Under the pieces are notes generated by a model, which saw nothing but the letters and a program-made list of their open reading frames with translations, was not told where the DNA came from and searched no databases. DNA of 64,000 nucleotides from Larimichthys crocea. Taxonomy: Eukaryota; Chordata; Actinopteri; Sciaenidae. The translations under genes were made by a program, and so were the position numbers. Positions 38,440 to 48,659 of the stretch are shown piece after piece (the first letter of the stretch is position 1; every line of letters starts with the position of its first letter). Location of the stretch: positions 12,497,157 through 12,561,156 of the forward strand of contig NC_040018.1 of the NCBI RefSeq assembly GCF_000972845.2. The letters run 5' to 3'.

Positions 38440-40828
38440 TTCAGCTGCAGGTATCGGGCCTCTGCAGATGAGCTGATTAATTAAAAGGAGCTCTATTAAG
38501 GTTATTAAGATGAACCCCCCCCCCTCACACACACACCCTATTCCTAGCACTCCTCAGTGGATAAAGGTGGATGGAGCAGAGGGGGGGCCGAGGAAGGGGA
38601 AGCATCCTTGCCTCCTTTGACATTAGCCTGCGTGCACCTACTTCACACGCCCCGCGACTCTCGCCACAAGTGCCTCTCTGCACCCCACCTTTGCAGGAGT
38701 GACACTCTCTTCAGGCTCCAAAATGGGGCTGCAGAGTTTTAATCCCTCCAGCCCGTCAACCCACCCACCCTTACTTCCATCTGTCAGGAGCGCTGTTGGA
38801 GGAAAGAGGGGGAGGGTTTGTGGGGGGCAGGGGGCGCATCCCTTGTTCCGTCCCGACGAATTTTCTAATTTCCTTTGCCTCCATGCTTTGTCCCAAATTC
38901 ACGCCCCTAACCTATCCACCATACAGGCTCTCTAGTTCTGTCCCCCCTTCCCTCCCACCTCTTCTCTCTCTGTTGTTTTGGGCAAAGGAGTAAAAGTAAA
39001 ACTGGAGGCTCCTGCTGGTTTGCAGCAATACAAAGTGACAGTTTTTTAACGGCATCTGAACCTACTGTCATCATACATGAAGACACTGATTCTTCCATAT
39101 TCTCTTGATACGTTTCAATCCCTTTAAATTTATTCCATCTTGAGACATGTCCAATTTGCCGTGGGTCATATTCTACTTGCACAAATCATCAAATTGTTTC
39201 CCTATAATTAAGGAACAACAATGAGGACCCTATGCTGAAATCCCATCATATAAAAGACTGTCTAAACAGCCTTGCAGTGAGATACTCTAAAGAGAAAAGA
39301 AGTGTATCTAACTAGACGAATCATTGCTGTGTGTTTTTGTTCTTTATTTCTCAAATTATCTGCATACAAAAATCACATTTTGTGAATAAGACAGCGCCCA
39401 AACAGAAGCAACCACTTTGTTTGAACGGACCATCGAGACGTAACCATACAACATATTAATTGGTGACACATTACATGGACGTCACAGTTTTAATGGGCAG
39501 TGACTCGAGCAATCAATTGTAATTACACATCTCTCATGCACAAGACTAGGTAGTAAGCTTTAGGGGTAGCACTCTCCTGTCAGATTAACTCCAGGAAATT
39601 AATTCAGCAACTTACTACAGCTCCATCTGCTGTTTATACCAGTCTGAGTAAACCAAAGGCATACGGTTTGTCAGTAATGTTGCAGTCTATTTGGCAAGCA
39701 GCTTGAATCAAAGATAATTTACATGTCATTTGTTCATTCTCATAAACTGTAATAACTATTTTATTACAAATAAATCTAGAGACAAGAGTTTTGCACATCT
39801 ACTCTACACGTCTAGGTCAGTATGTCTACCTGGATAGAAATTGATGAAGGTTAACATAGTGTGTCCACACTTTTAAGATGACTACTTCCCCCACCAAAAT
39901 GTAGAAATACCTTCAAAGAATACATACTACATTTACACATGCACACTAAAACAGAGCCTGTGCATGAACATGGAGCCCCATTGTTGGCACTCATTCACTT
40001 CAAGATGCAAATGGGTGGATTTGAAATTCAGCCTCTGTGTGTTATGCTTGGCTACTTTAATGTTGTATCTATGCTGGGGATTATTCTCTCTACAGCGGAA
40101 AAACCTGTGCTTGAATGGCAGTGCCCTTAAAGTAGCTCCTACTGCTTTCAATGGCCTCCAAACGAGATTAGACCCGTGGCTGCCCTCGGTCCCAATCCTC
40201 TGCATTCAGATGGAGCGTAACCAGCCTGTGTGACAGTCTTTCTGTTTTGACACTGAGTGGGTGCAGTCACTGCATACAGGGTGTTTTGAATTGAGAGGTC
40301 AGAAGAGAAAAAAGAAAATCCTGTATGCTAACTTTGGTATTGTGAAACAATATCCAGGAAATGTTCTATACTATTTATGAGTATTCATTTAATTATAAAA
40401 CAATACAAAAATATTTTGTCATTTTACTGAAAACTAAAATTGTTGTGTGTTCTCTGATATTTGGCACATCTTAAGTCATATATACATACAGCCACTGATT
40501 TAAAACAGCCTCAAGGTGTAATCACACATTTTTGACAATTGCTAAAAAAATTTTATGGAAATGAACAACTTGTCTATTTGCATGTTGAAAATATTCTGAC
40601 AAGATTATTACATCTCTCTGTCGATAATGCCTTAAATTAACATTCATTCTTTACAAGAGACAAGACTATTAATTTCTATAAAGAAAATGAATACATTCAC
40701 TGTGCATAATATAAATAGATATAATCTTGATAATGAGAATATATGCTGCTAGGTAGTAAGTAAATTACTAAATAACAGTTTTAATAAGGAATGAGCTGTG
40801 CTGCGCTCAAATCTCCTGGGTGGCTCTC

Positions 40829-40834
40829 TTTATT
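40829..40834 (-). terminator. stk33: candidate stk33 polyadenylation signal
   Basis: The reverse strand reads AATAAA here, about 500 nt beyond the stk33 stop, and it is the nearest canonical hexamer I see on that strand. A 3' UTR of this length is ordinary for fish genes. No transcript evidence is available. Confidence 0.35.
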
Positions 40835-41336
40835 TGACTAACTCTGGCTTGCTGCTTTATGATAAAACCCTTTAATCAGACGTCACCGCTATTATCTGAC
40901 AAACTCGTTCAATCTGTGTTTGCTGGCGACTTATGAGAAAAAAGTGTGAGTTTGTATTTGTGCTGCTGGATGTTTTCAAACTGTTGATTGTGTAACAGTA
41001 AGCACTTGTCCAGCAAGTTTCCCCACGCGGGGAACCCCTCAGACCAGTACACATTTACTTTGGCACGAGGCAGCACAACTGAGGCTGCAGGGGTCTTGGA
41101 CTTCTTGTATTGTCATACCTGTGTATGAGGCCTACTTATTTGACACTGCTGCCACTGCTTTGTTGTCACCATAAAGGTTGCACCATTCACAGTAGTTTCG
41201 TTCACATCACTCCTAAATCACAGAGTTACACCAAATAAAATGTACATCGACTAATGTCCACCTCTAATTAGGTTTTTCTCTCTTGCATGCCCAAGTCCAT
41301 TTGTGTTCTTTCAGGTTTTATGGCTCATTCTTTTTT

Positions 41337-41537
41337 CTATCCTGAAAGGGTACTGGTCTTACAGCCAGCTGGTGGTTTGCAGGGTCCAGCCCTACTTTTA
41401 CTGGAGGTAGATGGTCTCTGGTCTCCTGTCTTACTGATATCAGAGGCCGGTTTCTGTCCTGTACTGACATCCTTCTTGTCCTGAGGCCTGCGCTGCTTTG
41501 CACTTGGCTGTGTGGAGGGTTTCACACCAGCATGAGA
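41337..41537 (-). CDS. stk33: stk33 terminal coding exon 13 with stop
   Basis: 66 codons plus TAG at 41337-41339. The acceptor TTATCCCTGCAG is strong. It encodes a basic, Ser/Pro-rich C terminus (SHAGVKPSTQPSAKQRR, ending SGTSxx-like low-complexity residues and TSTLSG). It is not recognisably conserved with the human tail, so it is assigned by strand, position and splice phase. Confidence 0.75.
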   Translation of the reverse strand, partial: SHAGVKPSTQPSAKQRRPQDKKDVSTGQKPASDISKTGDQRPSTSSKSRAGPCKPPAGCKTSTLSG

Positions 41538-44500
41538 CTGCAGGGATAAGATTCATATTCATCTTACATAACAGAATTAACAACCATGTTCATTTAAAAA
41601 CAGCTGCATGGCTACACCTTTATTACTATTTTCTGTAACAGGTAAATCTGGCACCATCTAGTGGTGACTGAATATGAAAGGCAGTATGCAATATGAAACA
41701 CAAAGGCAGTTTAACAAGTTTGTGTTTAAAATACAAACTGTAGTAGTTTATTTAGTGGTAGATATTTGTAGTTTTACATTTTTGATCAAAACCTGTAAAG
41801 GATATGTCCTTATGTCTGTGAGTGCTACTGGAAATATAATTCAATCCTAGAAATCAAAGAAAAAATTACAAGTTAACCTGAAAAGGTCAAGTTGTAGGAT
41901 GATCAACAAACCTGTGCAGTGGTGGGCTGAGGTGGTCCTGGAGTCTCAGAGCGCTTTTTGTGCTTGTCCTGCTGAAGGCCACCACTCTCTTTATTCTTTA
42001 TTCCAAGATATAAGGATAACACAAAGAGAGATGGGAGATCAATACCTGAGTCCATGAGCATACATAAGAGATAAGGGCTGACCTACAGAGTGAAGGTTTA
42101 CATTGAATTCTGCTTTGTTTTGCTTTGGTTTGTTGTCCTCCTGTCTCTTTAACAATATGAGACTCACAATCATAATTATCACTTGGATATTGACATGAAT
42201 GATATTTATGAATCAAAATGATAAATACAGTAACAAGGACACAGTATGAGCAAAATATTTGAATATTTATAACTACATGTGTAGCTTTATGGAGTCTGGT
42301 AGTTTAAAGTACTACAAAGTACCAATGCATAATCTAATCGAAGTCTGAACAATAAATTTAGCATTCTCCCAAGTTTTTTGCAGTTAATAATATCAATGGT
42401 ATAGTTAATATGGTCCCACTTATGGACTACTTTTGTTGCTTAACAAATGAATTGGTGAAATTTTACCAGAGCCATTATGAATAATGGCCAAAAACTTCAA
42501 TAACTCTGTAAAAACAGTTTTGCTGTAAATGCTGAGTTATCTACTTAATAGGATAATCTTAGTTAAAAATAAGATATTTACCACAAGTTGTAAATATAAC
42601 AGTTCTTAAATAAATAAGTAGAGGCTTGACAGCTTTTAAAATATCTGGGAGTCATATTGATTTAGAGATCTGAATAAGACACACGTAAGGTGAGTTCAAC
42701 TTGTAGAGCTGTGATTAAACACACATACAGTACCGGTTTGGTGGATGTGGTGCAGTAGCCGGTGTCTCTCTCAGGACTAAGCTTAGTAGTACGTCTCCTG
42801 CAGTTGCTGGCAGTTTCTGTTGAAGCTGCCCCAGGTACCAGGGCGGGGTCCAGTGTGTCTTCAGGAGAGGCAAGGGACAGGTCCTCCAGAGTCTGTGCTA
42901 TAGTGGACGATTTTAAAATAACATCAACATCAAGTATGCTCGCGTGTCTTTGGTTCATCTCTCCGTCTCTCTCGTTCCACCCTTCCTCTCCCTCTCTGCT
43001 CCTCAGAACTTTGCACCGTATGATTCTCCAAATGCCAATGCCAGTTAAAGAGACTCATGGCACACCATACATAATCAAAAACACACAATTAACAGCAAAG
43101 TAATAAAACATCATTATGATCAACAAGTAAGACAACAGGGCCTCCATTTCGTGCATCATTTTTCTACACTGGAACATCTTGTCATATATTATTGCTTGCA
43201 GTGTTGTCAATTAATTTCCATTAGGATAAGCCTTCGTCATTGTCTTACTCTCTTGCTGTTCTAGGTGGTGGCGCATCATCTCCAGCACATTGGACGGTAT
43301 AGCAGGCACATCAGTGTCGCCCTGTTGGACAAAGCACGCCATCAGAGCTCCTCATGTGACTCATTTGGTGAAGTTTATGAATGCAGCTGGAACAATCAGT
43401 GCCTTACTGTGATCCAGGGGTTTTCTAGTAGCTGATTAGCAGATATGCGGTACGCAGGGTCTACCTTCAGAAGGCAAGTCAATAGATTTTTTGCTGTTGA
43501 GACAGACTCAAGCCAGTTGGTGAGTTTGTTCGTAACAATGTGAAGAGAGAAACTGCATGTATGCAACAACTATTTCTGCTTTTATGCAGGATTACATTTA
43601 TTATTTATGTATTATTGAGTGTCACCTGCATCACTGACTGTGGCCCAGATGGTTTGAGTGAATCTGACTTCTTTGTTCATGATCTCCTTCAGTAGGTTTG
43701 ACTTTGTTTTGGACACAAATGGGGGCTCCCCACATAGCCTACAGGGACACAGAGCTCAGACACATGTATTCACAGCATAAATGTATATATGTATGTGTAT
43801 GTGTCAGTGTACTTACAACATATACATAACGACTCCTATGCTCCAAACATCACACCACTGACTGTAGCCACGACCGCTCATCATTTCAGGTGCTGAAATT
43901 CACACACATGCACAAGTTCTTTGTCTGAAATATGGTAAACGCTATTTAAAACTATTTCTTCACCACCGGTGGTGGTACTGAGCAACAGTTCATCGTGTTA
44001 TCAGCACATTCACAAGGACACACATGCACACTATGAGCACAGAAGCAGTAATGCATATCTACAGCCTGTGGCAGTAATGAGCCATAAAAGGCAGCAATGC
44101 AAGTGGAGGAGAAGACTGCAAGCTGAAACAATGCAGGTTTCACAAAAAAGTTTTTATCAATGCTTTGCAGGTCGGTTATGATCAGCATGCAATCTGCAAG
44201 GTAAAAATGTTGAGATTCAGTGTGTATCTTTGAAGTGCTGAATGTATTTCCAGTCTTATAAGACATTCACAAAGCCATTTTTTTTAATACTTTGAAACAT
44301 GAATTGTTTATATCTATGTTAACAACAATTAGCAGTCTTCTTCATTCATGTCTTTTCTTGCCCATTGTTACATGTTTTGGCACATCACACTGATTCAAAG
44401 CACCATTAAATCATCAATAACTCTGCAACGTACATTTACATAATAACAAGTGTAGATATAAAAATGTATTGATACATTCCACATGCTAAATTAGAATTAC

Positions 44501-47500
44501 ACTCACTGCTTACAAAATTAAAAACCACTATGTGTAGCATCTTTAAAAAATACCATCTTTAGCTTTAGGTCAGTGGTAGAGCCAAAAACATACTGTGGCA
44601 GATGGCAAGGCATGCTGCTAAACCACTCATTCAAACTTAGAGCTCTATCCCTGTGGTCATCTGTGTGGCCTACTAGCGTGCTGTAGGAGATACAGGTGTC
44701 ATACCCATATAGATAAGAGTCCCACAGGTCTCCGTCATTATGTTCTCAATCCCTACACCACCTGTCTGCACCGATAGTCCAAAGTCTGTCACCTAGGTAG
44801 AGAATAGCGCTTCAGAAAAAGGTGATACAAATAAACATGATTTAGATGTGCTGACAGAACCCATATTAAATTCTTTGTTTGCTTTTGTCAGGGAAACAAG
44901 GTTGGAGCGTGAGCACTAACAATGATCTTTGACGATTTACACCAACAGCAACATGCTGTAGTTGTTACGGCTGTACGGGTCCACATATTTGCAAAGGGAT
45001 GTCACGTTATTATAAAAGCCACAAATACCAAAAACACGAATAATGCGAAATGAAAGCCATTTATTCTGTGCCATGACAACACTTTCTTACAACGTGTACA
45101 GTACATGGTTGTTTGTGTGTTTGTGTTTGTCAAAGAAAGAGAAAAACAGAGAGCGACTGGGGCGTTTATGCTGTTGGTCTAGACTTGTTTTAGCTCGCAC
45201 ACCAGGTATCTGCTTTGGCTGGCTCCTTGTCAATGTGTGCACCACGCTGTGCTCAGCTGGTTATTTATTTAAAGATACAGTTGAGTCTCTCTTTGTAAAG
45301 GTGTATTATAAAGGAAGACCAGAGGGAGTCTGTCATAATGAGGTAGTATAGCCATTGCTAAATATAGAGGAGATAGCAGGGGAGGGAAAAAAGTGCCCAT
45401 CAGAGGCTTGTACTTGTCCAACAGAGAATGCATAAGAAGCAGTTTGTGTCACTGTCTTACCTTGATATTAATTCTGCCATTATCATCCTCATCAGGAAAA
45501 TTTTTCACAAGAATGTTCTCAAGTTTCAAGTCCCGGTGCACTATGTCTGTAAGATGTGAGGAGGAAAACTTTTACACACAAACTCCTAGTTGAGTTAGAT
45601 ATATAAATCAGAGGGCAGATGTCCTCACAGGAATTAATAAAGACTAACTAAACCAAAGTAAGCGGTTTCATGGATTTGGCCAGTTGAACATACCCATGTT
45701 CTGAAAATTCACAAAATATGGTATCTGCTGAGGACACAGGTGTTTTCTTCTTTTCAAAATATTTTGGTGCCTTGTCTCAAATGATATGTCACGAATTCAG
45801 AGTCAGAGTGGAAGTATTGAATAAAATGAAGTCTGTGATCAGAGTTAAGTGCAACATATATTTACTAATGTCAGTCACCAAAATAAACTATGTTTTCACA
45901 CGCTCACACAGTGATCTGTTTACCTCACCTACAGTAGGCCAGGCTGAAGGGCCTCGTTAACAAAACTTGGTGGAGTGAGAGAAGGCAGGAGTAAAAATAC
46001 AATTGCCCCAGGCAGTCCTTTTCACTGCACTGTTTGAAGCAACCAATTATAAAATCCAGCAGTGTTGATGGTGTGTGAAAGGTAAGTTAGACCAACTGGT
46101 GTGCACAAAACAAACACATGAAAATGTTCTTTTTTCCTTCATTCATTTAAAATATTTTGTTCAAGAATTTCTGTTTTCTGATGTCTTTACTTAATATTTA
46201 TTTATACTGTAAATAACAATTAACCATTTTAAAATATACTCACTATTGCATTGCATTTCTTACCATTATTTATTATAATAAAGATAAGAGGAAATGACAT
46301 AATAATTACCAATTCTAACACAATTTTTGGTGCCTTATGTTGCAGTAATCATTACTCTGGTAACTCACTGAAAAACCGTGCCGTTTCCTAAAACAATTGG
46401 ATCTTCACTTTGGTAGTTTTACATGCACAATGTATCGTGCTGTTACCGGCATATGTTTGTATGAAGGCTCAACACACAGCTGAGCATCAGTACATCTAAG
46501 ACGGATATCTGAAGCAGCTCAGGCTGACACAGAACAACAAAAATGTGATAATCTGAGACCACGGGTACAAATAAACTGAGGGACTTTCCGTGGTTGGTCA
46601 TTTGACAAAAAGCTTCCTGGCTCATTCATTAGTATCATTGGTCTCAGCAGAGGTGACTAAAACCAGCACAGAGGGACTTTCCATGCGAAAGCACACCTAT
46701 TAATCAGTATTGCTCCCTCCCCTGTTGTAAATTAGTCATTAGCCACATGTAATGACGCCTCATTGTCAGGCGATGTCCTGAATTACCTCTAACCACAGAT
46801 TTCACCATTAAAAAGGAAACAGCATTTCCAAATAAAACACATGGATTTAATTAAAATGTTTATGGTCTTTTCTTCTCCTAAAATTTGTTATTTGTAATTT
46901 ATTATTACTCGTTTATCAAAATGAGCCACATTTCTATAATGACTGAAAGCCTTAATGGCAAAGAACACAGCCCTATTAGAAATTAACTGAAGCACACTTT
47001 ATTCAAAACACAGCATGAACCAAATCACATGTGTGTTTTCTACAGTCAGCCTATGTACTTAATTAAAAATTATAAAATGTCTTATATTAAAACATGATCC
47101 TATGCTACATATTCCACGCTAGAGTGTAATTATAGTAAGAGCATTAAGTATATAAAGTAACTTTACAGCTGAATAGCACAGTTTCATATGTCTTAAATAA
47201 GTTTCAACTGTAACAGTAACCACACCTGGGTGTCACACCAACCCGTACACACTCCTATCAGTGATTTCAGTGTACAGTGAACACACTACACCTACATCAC
47301 CACAGCAAGGCGACGACTCCAGTCACTGGAGATCATCAAAAACTAGATTCCCAGCTGCCGTTGAGATGATTTCAATTCTATCAAAATGTCAATCTGTAGA
47401 GGGACATTACCTCTTTTGTGAAGGTAGACAACGGCGTCAGCTAAGCTACAGATGATATGCCTCGTCTCGTCCTCTGTAAAGAACTTTTTCCGTCGCAACA

Positions 47501-48659
47501 GCTGCTTCAGTTCACCTCCAACGCACAGCTCAGTGACTAAATAAATCATCTAGAAACAAGCAGAGAAAATGCATCTCACCATACAGTCAGTTTGCTTATC
47601 AGTGATATTTATGCAGAAACACAGCAATAGGAGATTATGATATGTGAAATGCATGACACGTAACTCACTCTCTTAATCAGGCTTGCGGCACTCACCTTGG
47701 CTGTTTCGTAGATTTCCTTGAGTTGTATTATATGAGCATGATTCACTTGTTTGAGAATGTTTATTTCGTGCCCCAGCAACTGGACTTTCGAACTTCCTGC
47801 CTGGAGTGACAGAAGGTCAGATCACAGCGGATGGAGTTTAAGCGTGGTTATGAACACTTATTTCTCTCCAAATATTAAAGTCTCTTATCCATGCAACACA
47901 TTAAAAAAGAGGCTTCCCACAGGAATGCCAAATGCACTCACCGCTGGTCTGCAAACCTCCTTAATAGCCCATTTTGTCTGTGTCTCAATGTGGGTGGCTT
48001 CATAAACAACTCCGAAGCTACCTTGACCCAATTTCCTTCCAAATTTATATATTTTCTATGGGCATAAGAAAGAACACATTAATACATCTCTAATCTACAC
48101 TTTAAGATTGATTCACTGTTTTGGGTTAGACATTATGTCTCAGCTCAAGACCTGAATTCTGAAGGACATCCTAATTTCAAGATCTCTGAAAAAACTGAAA
48201 GTTTTCAGGTCTCTGGAGGTGCAGAATATAGTATTTCTAATCAAGTTACAAATGATTAAGTTGCTGCTGCAGTTCGTTCGATCTCAGGTCTAATTAACTT
48301 GATCATTATCTGTGTGCATGCAAGGCTGAGCATGGGCTGCTTTGGATTTGGCAAAGGCAGTCAAAGTCCCCAATGGGGGGGGGGGGTATACAGCAGCAAA
48401 GTGAAGTTTGAGCCTCTTCTGGTGCAGACAGAGTGTACTGCAGAGGTTACCAGTGAGTATGTGTGATTTCTTCAGTGGTGGGGCCCATAGCAACAACACA
48501 GGACAGGACTGTAGAGGAATCATGTAGAGAAGCTGTCCATACCCTAAGGTCAGCATCATCGTCCAGGCGTATTAAAGGCACATTCCTCTCCGATGTGTTC
48601 CTGCTGGTCCATACGGACACCATGTTCATGCCTAATCCACCAACATCTGTTTGTGTCAT
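41337..48659 (-). CDS. stk33: serine/threonine kinase 33, complete spliced coding region (13 exons)
   Basis: Joining 48543-48659, 47942-48055, 47696-47800, 47411-47549, 45461-45546, 44705-44792, 43817-43892, 43626-43738, 43408-43493, 43249-43321, 42734-42897, 41912-41995 and 41337-41537 gives 1,446 nt, 481 aa plus stop, with every splice phase consistent. The kinase domain spans about residues 41-308: glycine loop GQGSFGVV (49-56), Lys71 in WAIK, helix-C Glu89, HRD Asp164, DFG Asp190, APE 217-219 and the late DPAYR Arg295. The order and flanking text follow human STK33 (514 aa, from memory), a CAMK-group kinase highly expressed in testis, needed for sperm flagella and reported to phosphorylate vimentin. 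The start ATG begins an exon, and either candidate upstream exon would place an in-frame TGA two codons before it. The tail after residue 332 is Ser/Thr/Pro/Lys-rich and poorly conserved, so its exon borders are less sure. One oddity is Leu213 in place of the usual Pro of CGTP. Confidence 0.93.
41912..41995 (-). CDS. stk33: stk33 coding exon 12 (variable tail)
   Basis: 84 nt, phase 0 at both ends, encoding a Lys-rich then Pro-rich stretch (LQQDKHKKRSETPGPPQPTT). The donor is CAG|GTTTGT. The acceptor could be AATAAAG (41996-41997) or the internal CTTCAGCAG, which would drop the first ten codons. The frame stays open either way. Confidence 0.65.
42734..42897 (-). CDS. stk33: stk33 coding exon 11 (variable tail)
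   Basis: 164 nt, chosen with acceptor CCACTATAG (42898-42899) and donor CCG|GTACTG because the phases then fit. It encodes an acidic then basic Ser/Thr-rich segment (QTLEDLSLASPED, later CRRRTTKLSPERD). The open frame runs on upstream, so the acceptor could differ. No domain was recognised. Confidence 0.7.
43249..43321 (-). CDS. stk33: stk33 coding exon 10
   Basis: 73 nt. Acceptor CCAACAG, donor A|GTAAGA. It encodes GDTDVPAIPSNVLEMMRHHL and EQQE. The core NVLEMM is shared with human STK33 (PTNVLEMMKEW), which anchors this exon. Confidence 0.9.
43408..43493 (-). CDS. stk33: stk33 coding exon 9 (end of kinase domain)
   Basis: 86 nt. Acceptor TCAACAG, donor ACA|GTAAGG. It encodes KNLLTCLLKVDPAYRISANQ and then LLENPWIT. 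Arg295 is the conserved subdomain XI arginine. This closes the catalytic domain. Confidence 0.94.
43626..43738 (-). CDS. stk33: stk33 coding exon 8 (helices F-G)
   Basis: 113 nt. Acceptor CCTGTAG, donor GCAG|GTGACA. It encodes LCGEPPFVSKTKSNLL and the helix-G region to WATVSDA, matching [20 protein letters not shown] of the human kinase in position and spacing. Confidence 0.93.
43817..43892 (-). CDS. stk33: stk33 coding exon 7 (APE motif)
   Basis: 76 nt. Acceptor AATTTCAG, donor TT|GTAAGT. Splicing to exon 6 regenerates Ala of APE. It encodes PEMMSGRGYSQWCDVWSIG and VVMYM, the APE motif and helix F with the conserved Asp-x-Trp-Ser. Confidence 0.94.
44705..44792 (-). CDS. stk33: stk33 coding exon 6 (DFG, activation loop)
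   Basis: 88 nt. Acceptor CTACCTAG, donor ATGG|GTATGA. It encodes VTDFGLSVQTGG through ETCGTLIYM. DFG Asp190 is intact. The normally invariant Pro of the CGTPxYMAPE stretch is read as Leu (codon CTT; CCT would be Pro), a single-base difference. Confidence 0.93.
45461..45546 (-). CDS. stk33: stk33 coding exon 5 (catalytic loop)
   Basis: 86 nt. Acceptor CTTACAG, donor AAG|GTAAGA. It encodes IVHRDLKLENILVKN with the catalytic Asp164 and metal-binding Asn169, then the acidic insert PDEDDNGRINIK. Human STK33 has a similar acidic insert (DDNNEINLNIK) before DFG. Confidence 0.95.
46660..46870. promoter_or_regulatory. candidate conserved noncoding element in stk33 intron 4
   Basis: A short stretch with TTAATCAGTATTGC, AATTAGTCATTAGCC, AACCACAGATTT (RUNX-like) and GGATTTAATTAAAATG lies in the largest coding intron of stk33. 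It looks like homeodomain-rich regulatory DNA. Conservation is untested. Confidence 0.25.
47411..47549 (-). CDS. stk33: stk33 coding exon 4 (hinge)
   Basis: 46 codons plus one base. The acceptor is TTTCTAG and the donor is GAG|GTAATG. It encodes the hinge MIYLVTELCVGGELK and the helix region up to VYLHKR. It splices in phase 1 into exon 5, regenerating an Asp before IVHRDLK. The following intron is about 1.9 kb, the longest within the coding region. Confidence 0.95.
47696..47800 (-). CDS. stk33: stk33 coding exon 3 (helix C)
   Basis: 35 codons, phase 0, acceptor CACTCCAG and donor AAG|GTGAGT. It encodes AGSSKVQLLGHEINIL, where Glu89 is the helix-C partner of Lys71, then VNHAHIIQLKEIYETAK. 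This corresponds to AGSSAVKLLEREVNIL in the human protein. Confidence 0.95.
47942..48055 (-). CDS. stk33: stk33 coding exon 2 (ATP-binding loop)
   Basis: 38 codons, phase 0 at both ends, acceptor CCATAG and donor GCG|GTGAGT. It carries KIYKFGRKLGQGSFGVV (subdomain I) and the VAIK-equivalent WAIK with the ATP-anchoring lysine (residue 71). The match to human STK33 (IYTFGRILGKGSFGIV) is unmistakable. Confidence 0.95.
48375..48386 (+). repeat. G12 homopolymer in stk33 intron 1
   Basis: Twelve consecutive G between CCCCAAT and TATA. Slippage-prone. Confidence 0.95.
48543..48659 (-). CDS. stk33: stk33 coding exon 1 (start codon)
   Basis: 39 codons. The upstream acceptor has a strong pyrimidine tract ending CATCTCTAG directly before ATG, and the donor is AGG|GTATGG. 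It encodes the N-terminal leader ending VPLIRLDDDADLR, which aligns without a gap to VPHIRIENGAAIE just before the human STK33 kinase domain. A second Met at residue 11 is an alternative start. Confidence 0.8.

Larger units (their letters stand above)
37961..41336. other. noncoding stretch downstream of stk33
   Basis: No gene recognised. The left part (38080-38990) is rich in G/C homopolymers and CA/TG runs; the remainder is AT-rich. The stk33 3' UTR probably occupies about 40,810-41,336. Confidence 0.4.

Noticed and set aside
1..41336. Search for lmo1 LIM-domain exons
   Set aside because: No reverse-strand or plus-strand sequence with the regular Cys/His LIM spacing was found; lmo1 is inferred to lie outside.
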